Positions 45,957-58,945 are shown, counted from the first letter of the stretch. The stretch is 64,000 nucleotides of DNA from Tipula vernalis (GCA_958295665.1 OY282560.1:256537368-256601367); one strand, 5' to 3'. Notes: generated from the letters alone by a model not told the origin. Made by a program: numbers and translations.

Positions 45957-46690
45957 ACCGTTTTTCAATAAATTGTTTTGTTTGCCCAGTATATGCATAT
46001 TACATCACACTCGCATTGAACTTGATGTATAACATTTGATTGTTTCTATAGAGGAACTGGGTGCTTAAGTTTATCAAAAAGAGTTGCATTCAAATTAGAT
46101 GTTGGTCTACCAAAAATTTTGAAATTATAATTTTTGAATAGATATTTAATTTTCTTAAAAAGATTTTTTATGTAATACCTTCAGATATTTTCTTCCAAAT
46201 AGTAACATTTACTAATTTATCAGGATAATGATTTTTAGCCAAAGTGTTTTTTAATAAAACCAAATTTTTATATTGGAACTTTGTATCCGAAAGTTTTAAA
46301 ATTGTTTGTGAAAATTTAAATACCTTCCGGATCACGTATCTTTATGGAACCAATCTATCAAAAGTTCATGTATCAAAAGAGTATCCAAAAATGAAGTTTT
46401 GTTGTCAGATTCTTTTTCGATTGTGAATTTGATTCTAGATTCTATTGAATTAAACACCTCTGAAAAAAAACATCAACTTTGTCATTTAGGATAGCCGTTA
46501 TAATGTCGTCTACATAACGATAGTAAAATAGCGGTTGGTGAGCCAAAAATCGATATATAAAGCTATTAAAAATTGAACTTTCGTCAATTTTGTTTTATAC
46601 TCCTCCAATTGTTGCTTATGATATTAGTAATTCGTTTACAATCCACTTTAGTAAATAATTATGACACATCTAACGACAATAAGAGGAAAT
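45957..46690 (-). pseudogene. PLE 2, reverse transcriptase and start of endonuclease
   Basis: Minus-strand remnants in several frames: ESSIFNSFIYRFLAHQPLFY then YRYVDDII (catalytic motif), ESRIKFTIEKE, later YLFKNYNFKIFGRPTSNLN and a degraded endonuclease start (VQCECDV, then YWANKT in place of YIGQTK). The catalytic order is that of Penelope-like proteins. Many stops and frameshifts. Its continuation is at 38890-39116 beyond element S. Confidence 0.75.
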
Positions 46691-46736
46691 TTTTACTATA
46701 AGTTTTTTTTTCAAAGAATTTAACGATAAATTTCAG

Positions 46737-47342
46737 GGTGTTTTATTTTATTCATTCGGAATATTCCGGACATTCCGAAAGTGACGTAAATCGTTCTTTT
46801 ATTCATTCCATTCTTCGTATTCTTTTTGCACTACATCGAAAGGTGGAATAAAAAGAATATTCCATTTGACGTTTTGTAATTGTGCGATGCTTACAATTTA
46901 AATGATTAAATTGAATTAAACCATACATATTATGGAAAATGAAATTATTAATTATGACACAATTAATTATTTAAGGTGTTAACTATTACAATTTTTGAAA
47001 ATATTTTTAGACGATAATAGTTTAAATAGAGCTACAAAAAATCCCAGGGTATATTTTTGAAGATATATCAATTAAAATTAATATTACATTGTATGTTTTA
47101 ACGTACAAATTACTTGCAACTTCAATTAATTATGATGAAATTATTTATTTAATAAATTTAACTTATTTTCTAATTTTAAAAATGTAAAAGAAGATTCGTG
47201 CTATGGAAAATGTATTCCATTTATTCCAATCCGTTCTTTTATTACATTAGGTTACATTACAATATTCCATTCCGAGGTCACGTGATCAATATTCTATTCC
47301 TTCTGTTCCTTCTGTGGAATGAATAAAAGAATAAAGCACCCT
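46737..47342. mobile_element. 606-bp MITE inside the PLE-flanking repeat
   Basis: Ends GGTGTTTTATTTTATTCATT and the complement of AGGGTGCTTTATTC are flanked by CAG (46734-46736 and 47343-47345). The other arm at 38700-38712 shows the uninterrupted site (complement reads AAATTTCAGTCTAAA), which confirms the insertion point. The interior has motifs around GGAATATTCC. No gene. Confidence 0.8.
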
Positions 47343-47589
47343 CAGTCTAAACATAATGCTTAAGGTTTCTACGGAATTTTTTTTTATGGTTTGTTTACTT
47401 TTGTTTTTGTATATAAAAAGAAAATTCCAATTGTAAATAAAAAAACGCTTTTGAAAATGGACTTGAATTTAGTCCGAAAGCTCAAGCAAAAAATAAAAAA
47501 AGAAATAAATCGAGCCTAAAACCCTTAAAAAAAAATGTTTAATCATATACAATTAATGGCTTAATATTTATCTGAAAAATCTTACACGT

Positions 47590-48733
47590 AACATCGTCTT
47601 ATAGGCCAATTTCGCTATTGCCAGTCATGTCCATACTCCTTGAGAAGCTTCTAGTAAAAAGATTAAATCCGATAATCGAGAGTAAAAACTTGATCCCAAA
47701 TCATAATCATCACTTCGGTTTTCGCAACAAACACTCAACAATTGATCAAGTACACAGAATAACCAATATAATTGAGAAAGCATTAGAAGAGAAAAAAGTC
47801 TGTTCAACAGTATTTCTAGACGTTGCACAAGCGTTTGATAGAGTGTGGCATGAAGAACTTAACCACAAGTTAAGGAATCTTCTACCAATGCAATTTGCTA
47901 AGATACTGGAATCATACTTGAAAGATAGCTTCTTCAGGATTAAGTTATAGATGATACATTTTCTGAATTGAAAGAAATCAATGCAGGAGTTCCACAGGGC
48001 AGTATATTAGGGCCGGTTTTATACCTACTATACACTTATGATCTTCCTACATTAAGAAAACAACACAGTGGCAACTTTTGCAGATGATACGGCGATCTTA
48101 GCTGTTGGAAAAAGCAACGAAGAATCAATACAGAAGTTACAATCAGCTATAACTCAAATATATAAATGGACAAAAAGATGGAGAATAAAACTAAATGAAG
48201 CTAAATCAGTTCACATTAACTTTACAAACAGACGATTCGAACATATTCCGATGACCATAAACCGGGAAATAATACCGCATGCGAACACAGGTAAGTATCT
48301 CGACATGACCCTGGATGCTAAACTACGATGGAAAGCACACGTCAAGAAGAAAAGTGAAGAATTAAGACTTAAATACAGGAAAATGTATTGGCTGATGGGA
48401 AGGAACTTTTCTTTATCAACATACAACAAGCTTCTACTTTATAAGCAAATATTAAAACCGATTTGGACTTATGGTATTCAGCTTTGAGGTTGTACCAAAC
48501 AGAGCAACGTAAATATCATCCAAAGATTTCAGAATATGGTATTAAGGAATAAGGATGCACCCTGGTATGTCAGGAACAATGACCTTCATAGGGACCTTAA
48601 AATGAACCTCATATTAAACGAAATCCAGGAAAAATCACGGAGACATGAAGAAATGCTCCGCCAACATGTGAACATTGAGGCAACTCAGCTCCTAAGCATC
48701 ACGAATTTAGTACGCAGACTTAAAAGAACATAG
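47590..48733 (+). pseudogene. Jockey-type LINE reverse transcriptase remnant
   Basis: 5'-truncated. It begins SYRPISLLPVMSILLEKLL and continues with HHFGFRNKHSTIDQ and FLDVAQAFDRVWH (first catalytic Asp). It shifts frame into GVPQGSILGPVLY and shifts again into ATFADDTAIL (second catalytic pair). The C-terminal half follows: a thumb-like GKYLDMTLDAKLRWKAHV, PIWTYGIQL, stop, GCTKQSN and a final RRLKRT. Lacks RNase H, as expected for the Jockey clade. At least two frameshifts and one or more stops. It directly adjoins the PLE-flanking repeat. Confidence 0.88.
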
Positions 48734-49000
48734 ATTAATTTAAGTTAGTAAGATGTAAGACATGTTTACATGTAATTTTCGGACAGCATTTTGTAATAAA
48801 ATTTTCTTCTTTATTATATAAATATTCGACAATTTTTCAGCTTAACACACCATCTAAGCATTTTAAATTTGATTTAAGTAAGGAATTTCATACTGACTTT
48901 ATAAGATGAGAATTTAGAAGACAAATGGAATTTTAAATTCTTTCTATATCTATGCATCAGGGAAGAACGATAATATATATTTTGAGCAATAGCTCGCTAT
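48734..49000. other. LINE 3' region and spacer
   Basis: Contains the likely 3' untranslated end of the Jockey-type remnant; no clear poly(A) tail or duplication. Confidence 0.4.
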
Positions 49001-50313
49001 TAGGGATTGCAATATCGATAATCGATTAATCAGTTAACCGATAAAACGGCCAAAATCAGGTTTTAAATTTTTCGCTAATTTAATTTATTTTTCCCGATAA
49101 ATTCGATAAAAAGAAATCTTTGCGGTTAACCTTACCTTAAAAGTTTTAGTATTTTGGCTTGTTTAAAGCTTTGAACAAAACGAAAATTTGAAAAGTTGGC
49201 CTAGACCGTACCTCCCACATTTTCTTCTGGCGGCCTCATTTTCAAATCAAAAAATTTTCGAGCAACATTTATCTCTAAATTTAGTTCAAAAATCCACCCT
49301 TACACAAATAAGTTGCTACGAAAGGTAACAAAATATTAATTTCCAACAGTAACAGAAATTCGGTTTATAGAAGCATCCAGGAATCCATAATTATAATATC
49401 AATAATATATATTGACACACAAGACACAAGTGGTCAAATGGCATAATGAAGTTTCAATTCATCAGTTCGCCAAGTTCTCTCTATTTAAATATTTAAGCAC
49501 ATGACAACTTGCCATGATTAAAGTACTATACGAAATTGATAATCCTCAAATAAATTTAGACAATAATATCAATAATATATATTGACACACAAGACACAAG
49601 TGGTCAAATGGCATAATGAAGTTTCAATTCATCAGTTCGCCAAGTTCTCTCTATTTAAATATTTAAGCACATGACAACTTGCCATGATTAAAGTACTATA
49701 CGAAATTGATAATCCTCAAATAAATTTAGACAATGGTTTAATCATCTAGTTAATATCAGAAGAGGATATAATTGCTGATGATGATGGCTTAGAAACTAGC
49801 GAAAAGGATAGTATCGGCAACACAAATAATGATTTAGAAATATATTAAGGAAGTAAGGTTCAAAATTTTCAAATTTTCCCAAGTATGAAAGCAACTGCTG
49901 AAAAATTCGGATGTTATCACTAGTCTCCATCTATGAACCAATTAAAAGTGGCAGCAGAAAATCTCAACTGCAAAGGAACAGATTGTGTGCAAGAGTAATT
50001 TTATATTCTGTATTTCGATATCTGAGTAATTATACATTTAAACAGTCAGAAAATGCTTAGCTTATTGAGCATGACGGGCAACCATATTAAAATAAATTGA
50101 AGACTTCCTCGGATGCCTGTCTGTTTGTTAAGGAAAACGGTAGAAGAGTGGCATTAGCAACTTAACCGAATGTTTGAGAATCTTCACCGCTGAAGGATAA
50201 TTTAAATATAGTGAATAAATAAAATTTTATCGATAAATTACCGATAAACCGATAAAATTAAAAAAATCAACGAAATATCGATAATTGAATTTGAGCTAAT
50301 TTTGTAATCCCTA
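49001..50313. mobile_element. hAT-like non-autonomous element, 1.3 kb
   Basis: Ends TAGGGATTGCAA and the complement of TAGGGATTACAA resemble hAT termini. Flanking octamers CTCGCTAT and CTCGCTGC match at six of eight positions, as a decayed 8-bp duplication would. Subterminal ATCGATAA-type repeats occur at both ends. It contains a perfect 170-bp tandem duplication (49393-49732). The interior has only short broken frames. Confidence 0.65.
49393..49732. repeat. perfect 170-bp tandem duplication
   Basis: 49393-49562 and 49563-49732 appear identical. Either a very recent duplication or an assembly artefact. Confidence 0.9.
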
Positions 50314-50376
50314 CTCGCTGCTATTCATCGGGCCACTTTTTTTTTTTAACTGCGTATTAAGTAAAATTTTGCTCAA

Positions 50377-50968
50377 GTGTTAATGGCTGTATGATATTCA
50401 ATTTTTTTCAAGTACAATAAAGTGCTGCAAAACTAGTAAAGCGAAACAGAGAAGGGTAGTGTAGACAACACTATATGCAAATATTTTGAAGTTTCAGGGG
50501 GGCCTACAGAGGGTGGAAAATTGGTGTGGAATTCGAGAATAGGCCCCCAGATAAACAAAATATGTAAATAGAATCAAAATTTTTTTTGCGATGAAATAGG
50601 CCTGCGCAAAATAAATTTGCATTAGCTGCCGCAATTAATTGCAGCGACATAATTTATATGTTAAGTTAATTTATATATTATTTTCCTTTGTATACAAATT
50701 TTCTTTGGTAGAAATGTCAGAAAAAAGTATCTAATGTCGAAAAAAAGAATCAAATCCAATTTTTTTTTTTTGCTATATATTGCTCGATTAACTGCTAGAA
50801 AAACTAAGCTACCACTTTTTTTTTGACGTTTCTATATTTTTTTCAAATCTATGGTGTATACACTCACTCTCACAAATATTTTGTACATATATTTTTTCCC
50901 TCACTCCGTTTGTCTTTTCTAGTCACTGAAAAAGTGAGAAAAAAGTGAGTATCATACAGCCATTAGCG
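50377..50968. mobile_element. MITE, about 590 bp
   Basis: Inverted ends TTAATGGCTGTATGATATTC and the complement of CTAATGGCTGTATGATACTC. AT-rich interior. It carries a 38-bp segment (50513-50550) also found at 23340-23377 beside element V. Confidence 0.65.
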
Positions 50969-51574
50969 TTTTCTTTTATGCTTAAAATGTATACCATATA
51001 TATGATTGTTATTTAGTGATTTTATTGCGCTTAATTTTCTGGTCATAATTTTTCCATTTCTGGTCAGAATTTATCCGTAAGTTACATTTTTTATCTAAAT
51101 TCATTTTGATATAAAAATATGTACATACTATATTTTTTTCAAAGATATGCCTATAGACTTTGATGCTTGACTGTACCTACTGTATACATAAACTTATTTG
51201 ATTTGTTTCATCAATGTTCTTGTTTATTTTTCGGTTATTTGGTATACTAGATTTTCGAATTTTCATTTATTTTGAAATCTATAGGTTATTGGATTGGGCA
51301 TAGTCACACGTGTAAAGACGTGTTTTCATTCGCTCCTTAATTTTGTTAATTTTCTCGTGGTTTTGGTTTAATTTAATTTTAAAAAGTTATTAAGTTTATT
51401 GTGTTGTTGGGTTTTGTACCCGTTGAAATAAAAATTTCAACGTGGGTTTTTGAAGAAGTGGGCGCGTTTTTCATTGTTTTCTAACCTATTACGACAGAGA
51501 GAATCGACAGTGGAGGAAAAAATGATATATTTTATTTATTTTTTATTTTGGAGTTCAAACTGTTCGAAAGTGCA
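50969..51574. other. AT-rich spacer
   Basis: No gene or bounded repeat recognised. Confidence 0.5.
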
Positions 51575-52197
51575 GGGGTGGGATCATAAAATTCGGTCGG
51601 AAATGCCGGTCGTTTAAAATGTAACTGCTGGCAAAACCGATCGGAAAAGAAACCGTATCATGAAATCCGGTCGGTAAAAATATTGAGCAAATTTTCGTTA
51701 AGTCTATATTTTTCTAAGTTGCTATATATTTTGCTATGGAGTTGTCAAAATAATAAATAAAAATAACAAACTTGTGTTTCTTTTACGGCTGACTTGGGTT
51801 ACATTTTTTTATATTTCTATTAAAATGGTTCTTAACAGGGACTAATCATTATTATTCTTCAGAAGTCCCGCGTAGTAATTGACTAAAAAAAATTTAGTTT
51901 ACGTGGAATCTAGTTTTTGTTTTGTTTGCATTCAACTCATTGATAAAATCAGCCATTATGTTTTTCAAAATGATGTTTATCAATATTTTAGAAGTTTTAA
52001 ACTATTCTAATAAATATTACTGAAAATTAATGAATGGTTTTTCAATGAATAAACTTATTCGAATTAATCTTTATCATTAAGTAATTTCTGGTTTGAAAAC
52101 TTGGGGGGGTTTTATTAAAGGAAAAATCGCTATCCGTCAACAATTATCTACCGGACGATCAAAATTCTACCGGTGCCGGATTTAATAATACCACCCC
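51575..52197. mobile_element. inverted-repeat element, about 623 bp
   Basis: Ends GGGGTGGGATCATAAAATTC and the complement of GGGGTGGTATTATTAAATCC. Subterminal CCGGTCGG-type repeats. A left-hand fragment of the same family is at 38048-38300. No coding frame. Confidence 0.7.
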
Positions 52198-52344
52198 ACT
52201 AATCGAAACTGTTTTGTCCGAAATGAGAAAGAGAGACAAAGAAAATAGAAAGAGGACCACGATCATTTATAGTTTGTCGAACTTAAGTAGATATACAAAC
52301 TTCTATGTGTACAACTCTCTCTCAGATAAGAAATGCGATTGACT

Positions 52345-52498
52345 GCGAGTTTATGTAAATATTCTGCTGAAAAATTTTCAGCAGGATCGCATCCAATTTA
52401 AAAATATTTTATTCGGAAGGGGAAATTTGTTTACGAAATAGACTACGTCGATTGGTTGCCTGTTGAAAAATTTTCAGCAGAATATTTACGTAAACTCG
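52345..52498. repeat. 154-bp inverted-repeat hairpin element
   Basis: Arms of about 50 bp (52345-52396 with 52452-52498), each containing CTGAAAATTTTTCAGCAG-like palindromic sequence and TATTTACGTAAACTCG-like ends. Non-coding. Confidence 0.65.
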
Positions 52499-53124
52499 AA
52501 GTTAAGTGTGTTTAAATTACAACTTATTTTTATAAAAGTTGGTAGAGGTAAATTTTAGCTTAGGAATTTAAAACTATATACTGGGTAAGGCGACCATAAT
52601 TGCAATTTTTAGTTTAAGTTTTAATCATAATAAGGCCGACCATGGCAGTAGCCATCGCTTTCTTTTTTATATTTGTTAAATTTTCGATGAAGTAACGGTA
52701 TTATAGTACTATGCCTTATATTTAACTTTAGCCCGCATATACGAAAGTAATTATCAGGGTTTCGGACGGAAGCTGAAACAGATGTTTTTTATAGCGGTAG
52801 ACACTGAGATGATTTTGTTCACTGAATGTTAATTTGAATCCTTACAAATATGTACATAATAAATTAATGTTTTCATAACAATTTTAACATTTTTAATTAG
52901 TTTCCAGAATATTATTACATTTTCTCTGTTTCACTGAGGAAACAAATTTAAATTTGATTTACTAACTAACGATTTGGTTCAGTGTTCGGGGTAATTTTTT
53001 TGAAAGTATAAAATCCTTTTTTTAAAAATATAACGTTCCAAGTATAAAATCCTAACAATTTTTCAATTTAAACCTTGATTTATATTTAAATTTAAATTGT
53101 TTTGAGTTCGGTTATGGTGGGGAT
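52499..53124. other. AT-rich spacer
   Basis: Nothing recognised. Confidence 0.5.
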
Positions 53125-55682
53125 TAGTGTTTCCTCTCAAGCTAATATTTCTCATTTCTCGCGAAATATATCTAAATTTCGCAAGAACAGAAAACGAAAA
53201 TTTTCCCGTTTGTTATAACATGCAAAAATATACGTAAATTTATAATTTTCTTTTCTATTTTGCTTCTCTTCACAATTTATGGGTATATTCAAACGAAAAT
53301 AAGATCATTCGGGAACATACAAACGAAGTTGTATGGCATGTATTGCACGTTTATTACGTTTCGATTTTCGAAGGAATTGCAGCAGTCATTCTTTTGTTTT
53401 GTTTTTTGCTTATGCATTGCTGTAAAATTAATAGTATAGATAGAACAAATAAGCAAAACGTAATGTTCAGTTCCAGTGTAAACATTTAAATAGTTCTGTA
53501 AAAACGATAAGTTATATTGCATAATATTTTAGAGATTACTTTACATATTTATGTAATTATACTTTGGACTCTTGAATTAGAAATACGAAATATATTTAAC
53601 TGTTTTTATATTTTATATTCTAAATTGGATTAGTTCATCAAAATGAGTAAAACATATCAAGAATGTTGGCAATATTTTTAAAAAAATTCAAATGGGGAAT
53701 CAGCTACATGTACTTTATGCCCAAAAATACTTTTATGTAAGGGATCAGCAACCACCGGCCAAGATTGTATTTTGCAACCAAGCACAAGTATTGGTATTAG
53801 CAGCCGTGATTCTAGAAACATGAAGCGAATAAAATCGACGTTGCTATCCCAAAAATTGACAAATTTATGAAACGGCCTGTTGATAGTTTTAGTTTCCGTC
53901 AAGTTACAAAGAGTCGCGTAATTAGAGAAGCTATGTGTGCAAAAGGTTTTAATTTTCCACGGAGTCCTACACAGATAAAACAACTGTTTATTGGATTTTA
54001 CGATGAGAAAGTGCAGGAAATTATAAATAAAATTAATGCTTTTAAGTCATCAGGAAAAAAGTTTAGTGTATCTATCGATGAGTGGACGGGTATCAACAAC
54101 AAGCGATACATGGATGTACATTTGTATTACAATGCCACCGATTCGGATAACTTGGGTTTAATAACCATAAATGGAAGCTGCCCAGCAGATAAAGCTTTAG
54201 AATTGGTCAATGATAAAATTAGTATTTTTAATGTATCCATGCAACGAGATATTGTTGCTGTCATGAGCGATGGAGCAGCTGTCATGCAGAGTTTTGGAAA
54301 ATTGTCCCCGGCACATCAGCAGTTATGCTATAATCACAGATTACATTAAGCTGTTTTAAAAACACTTTATGTGCCAAAAAAATCCACAAGTCACTCGAGT
54401 ATGTCAGTTAAAAACGACATTTTGCAAAAATATGTCGAGCCTATTGAGGGGAAAATCTGCAGCTGATTCAGGATTGTAAAACCAGGTGGAATATCTTAGA
54501 AAGTATGATACAGCGGTTTTTAAGATTAAATCACCTATTAAAAAGGCATTGCATGATCTTAATTTGGATCACATGTGGAAAGAAGAATACAACAGGCCTA
54601 CTGAAGAACTCAAAAAGGCATTAAAGCCGATACGCATCACAGTGGTGAATTTAAGTCGAGAAAATTCGACGATGTTAACTGCTGAAGGGGCCCTAAAATT
54701 TTTATTTAATAGCCTCGAAACAATTAACTCCTTACTAAGTTGTGAGCTTTTTGACGCAATTAAGATAGAAATATTGAAACGAAGATATAAACCGTTGGTT
54801 TCGCTTTTAAAATACCTGAATAATCCACAATCCTTACAAAACGAAAATAATCAATTTTTCATTCTAGTGTCGAAAACAGAAATGATTAAACTTGCAAGAA
54901 CTCTTTCATCTCGAATGTTTGGGCCTATCAACTCAATCAATAACGATGATTCTGATGTACAACCAATTGATTTGGAAGTTCAACAACATAAGGAAGAGTT
55001 ATCATTACAGGAGCAACTGCAGCTATCCATCGCAGAAACCGTCAAAGCTTATGATATTGAAGTAGGAGAAAATAAATTTCATGCATTGAGCAAAGAATTT
55101 TCGATTCTTGAAAACACAGGCATGAAACTGACAATTTACAGCAATTATTTGATGCCTTTTCTACCATAAAACCTACATCTACACAAAACGAGCGAAATTT
55201 CTCAATTTCTAATGATTTTGTCACAAAAAAAAAAAAAAAAAAAAGGGAATCGATTGGCGGATTCTACAATCAATGCTCTATGTTTTTTGAAGAGTTTTAT
55301 GAAGAAAAATATATCAAAATGAGTCAATTATTTGTCTAATTTTTGTTTTTTATTAATTTTGTTTTGTGATAAAGTACTTAATTGCAATTTTTTATGTTTA
55401 TAAAACATTTATTTTTTTAATATGGACATAATAAATTGAATTTTTATTATAATGAATTACGAAATATAATTCGATATTTTATTTTTACAAAATAACTTTG
55501 GTTTTAATTCAAACAAATATGATAATCGTTGATAGCATTACACTATTTCCAATATAAAACTTAAGGCAACCCGAATTTAATAGTAAATTTTAATCATAAA
55601 AAATTCTCAAGAATTCTCGAGAAAATAGGTATAAAATATCTTTTCTCGAGAAATGAAAAACATCGAGAAATTGGACACACTA
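53125..55682 (+). mobile_element. hAT transposon, 2558 bp, with perfect target duplication
   Basis: Flanked by GTGGGGAT at 53117-53124 and 55683-55690. Ends TAGTGTTTCC and the complement of TAGTGTGTCC; subterminal CATTTCTCG repeats on both sides. It contains a decayed transposase (53643-55322) in the expected orientation. Confidence 0.92.
53643..55322 (+). pseudogene. hAT transposase, BED finger to hATC domain, broken
   Basis: Starts MSKTYQECWQYF, the BED zinc-finger start (aromatic, then CTLCPK), with a stop after QYF. A frame change leads to KRPVDSFSFRQVTKS, then the RNase H-like core (FSVSIDEWTG with the first acidic residue, DIVAVMSDGAAV with the second, and CYNHRLH). After a degraded stretch (54350-54485) comes DLNLDHMWKEEYN and the helical insertion domain. 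The end matches the hATC dimerisation region (IKPTSTQNERNFSISN, then LADSTINALCFLKSF), shifted by an A20 run at 55227-55246. At least four frame changes: inactive. Confidence 0.9.
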
Positions 55683-55690
55683 GTGGGGAT

Positions 55691-57744
55691 GGGTTGTTGG
55701 CTAACAATAATCTTAGTTTCTTAAACTGAACAGTTGGCAAAACTATAAATTTGATTTTACCATGTAAAAAACGAAATTTGAATTTTTAGAAGCTTAAGTT
55801 ATTTCGAAAAAATAATATAATGTGGAAATCTTAACTTCAATAAGTCATTCGGAACCTTAAACCGTTATATAATAAAGGGGATTAAAAAGTTTACAAAAAT
55901 ATAAATTTTTGTTTGTAATAGTTTAAGTTTTGGGAAAATGAACCAAACTTCTTTCTGTTCTTCCATATCCCCATAAATTATCAAAACTACAAAGTTTGCT
56001 GGCTATCGAATCCCGTTAAAGACTTAGAGTACTTTGTTACATTTTTGCCCTCAACTAATAACGCTATTAGCTAGATAGCTCTTGGAGTAGGGAATGCCAG
56101 GTTCGGGACCAGGAATAGTGCAATTTGCTTCCATTCTTGCTTAGCAGTCCACTGACTCATTTCCTTGTATAGCATAGTGACTGGAAGACCTCAAAAGAGT
56201 AATCTTTCTTTCCATGCCAGTTCTATGAGGTTAAAAAAGTTGTTCCAATTTAGAATTAAAAACCAAAATTGCTAGGATTTTAAATTATATATCTCAGTTT
56301 TTCTATATTTCTTTTAAAAACCTCTGCTTAAAAGACTGTGTGAGTTGTTTGCAAGTTTTACGACCAGTATCAGTTATCCTCGCACTCGTACACGCATAAG
56401 GTACATTAACGCCCCCTTACCTCTTAGTTCCGCAATGTGACTTCTATTTCTGATGTCAGTTTTTTCACGTAGAGCTGTTTATGTTGATTCCCCAGACTCA
56501 TAACCATGTTGTTAAGGATCTATTTATCTAAGGTTCGAAATCTATTATTTAAGGTTCGAAAATTGTAGAGCTTCTCTTGTCTTTACATTTTCGTGCCGAA
56601 TATAAAAAGGAAATTCTACTTTGTAAAATGTACAGATTTTTTTTTTTTTAGAAAGAAAATCATAGGAAAACTCGATTAACCAAACTTCGTTGTAAAATTT
56701 ACTTTACGTAACAATATACTTTCAATGCACATTTATGTTATATAGTTTCAAAATAAATACCGAAATAAAGATTACCGATTTCATGTTTAGATTCGCTAAT
56801 TTGGTAGAGTCGGGGTCAAGAATAATGGATAACATTTACATAATATAAAGCATCAGAACTATAGGTGCGAATAAGTATTTCCATTTTCTCCTTTCTTTAT
56901 TATTTATGGGTACCAAAAAAATTCTGCGAATACTCATTTCCCCAATTCACGAATTTCCACAACTGTTGTTCATCTTACCTTGAAAATGTTCAAACAATTT
57001 CTATTAATCGAAATAAATTATGGCAGCAGTAACTTCAAGGGCTACCGAAGATAACACTTAAAACTTTTTTTGTACACTTTCGTTCTTGATTAATGAAAAC
57101 ATCTTTGGTACTACCAGGAGTGGACACTATACTTTACGAGCATGATTATTTTGCTCAAACATTTTTTTGTTGGGAAATTCCACGATGCCATACTTGGAAC
57201 CTATCCGAGAAAAATGAATCTGGAGTAAATCTTACGGATGCCCTTGCTTAGTTTAAACAGTTCATCCAACTAATAGTCCGAGTGCTTATTGATCTGAGCA
57301 AAGATAGGCTTCTGAGTGTTCAAAACAATCGTTGCAAATTGAATTTCACTAGGCAACCTTATGTTATAATGACACTACCTTGAAAAAAGTGCAATAAAAG
57401 TAAGCAATGGGTAACTAGGACATAAATAGTGAGATAGAAAGAGACAAGATTGTTTTATTTACAAATGACATATTCAAATTAGACATTTTTTTTTAATTTA
57501 CTGATAAAAACAAAAAAAAGTATTGAATTGTTGATCTGTCAGCGAAAAGTATACAACAAGAACTGAAATATTCTGTCGCATGATTCTTTTTTGCTAGAAA
57601 TATGTCTATTGAGAGAGCATTGAATACTAAAACTTACTCCAGATTACTAAAATCCTATTGGCCTTATCTGGGTTAGTAAACAAATATAAGAGAGTCAACA
57701 AAGAAGACCAATCTTAGGAACCCTTCCCAAAATAATGTTAACTA
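55691..57744. other. non-coding DNA
   Basis: No gene, RNA or bounded repeat recognised. 56080-56200 and 56370-56450 are less AT-rich but show no motif. Confidence 0.5.
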
Positions 57745-58945
57745 GGTAATTAAGGGGCCTTTTCCATGGGCTAACCAAATCTTTGTCATCATTTTTGGCA
57801 ATGGCCCATATTGACCCTCGAGTGTTGAGTGCGATTTCAAAAAAATAATTTTGTAGAACTTTCGATGACTTTGTCATCATTGTTGGCAATGGCCCATATT
57901 GACCCTTGAGTGTTGAGTGCGAGTTTAAAAAAAATTATTTTATAGAACGTTTATTAAACGAACGATTGGTATGGATTAGGGTCATTTAACTTGGTAATTA
58001 AGGGGCCTATTCCATGGGCTAGTCAAACCTTTGTCATCATTGTTGGCAATGGCCCATATTGACCCTTGAGTGTTGAGTGCGATTTCAAAAAAATAATTTT
58101 GTAGAACTTTTATTAAACGAACGATTCGTATGGATTAGGGTTATTTAACTTGGTAATTAAGGGCCTATTCAATGGGCTAGCCAAACCTTTGTCATCATTG
58201 TTGGCAATGGCCCATATTGACCCTTGAGTGTTGAGTGCGAGTTTAAAAAAATTATTTTATAGAACTTTTATTAAACGAACGATTAGTATGGATTAGGGTC
58301 ATTTAACTTGGTAATTAAGGGGCCTTTTCCATGGGCTAGCCAAACCTTTGTCACATTGTTGGCAATGGCCCATATTGACCCTTGAGTTTTGAGTATGAGT
58401 TTAAAAAAAATATTTTATAGAACTTTTATTAAACGAACGATTGGTATGGATTAGGGTCATTTAACTTGGTAATTAAGGGGCCTGTTCCATGGGCTAGCTA
58501 AACCTTTGTCATCATTGTTGGCAATGGCCCATACTGACCCTTGAGTGTTGAGTGCGATTTCAAAAAAATAATTTTGTAGAACTTTTATTAAACGAACGAT
58601 TAGTATGGATTAGGGTTATTTAACTAGGTAATTAAGGGGCCTTTTCCATGGGCTAGCCAAACCTTTATCGTCATTGTTGGCAATGGCCCATATTGACCCT
58701 TGAGTGTTGAGTGCGATTTCAAAAAAAAAATTCTGTAGAACTTTTATTAAACGAACTATTCGTATGGATTAGGGTTATTTAACTAGGTAATTAAGGAACC
58801 TTTTCCAAGGGCTAGCCAAACCTTTGTCATCATTGTTGTCAATGGCCCATATTGACCCTTGAGTGTTGAGTGCGATTTCAAAAAAATAATTTTGTAAAAC
58901 TTTTATTAAACGAAGGATTCGTATGGATTAGGGTTATTTAACCAA
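57745..58945 (+). repeat. 158-bp tandem array, about 7 copies
   Basis: Unit starts GGTAATTAAGGGGCC; starts at 57745, 57993, 58152, 58310, 58468, 58627 and 58785. Each has TTGTTGGCAATGGCCCATAT and TTATTAAACGAACGATT. The first unit is 248 bp because about 90 bp are duplicated within it. No frame is kept across units, so not coding. Confidence 0.93.

Noticed and set aside
56080..56200. Segment with AGGTTCGGGACC suggestive of a tRNA T-arm
   Set aside because: No cloverleaf could be formed around it and no A box at the right distance.
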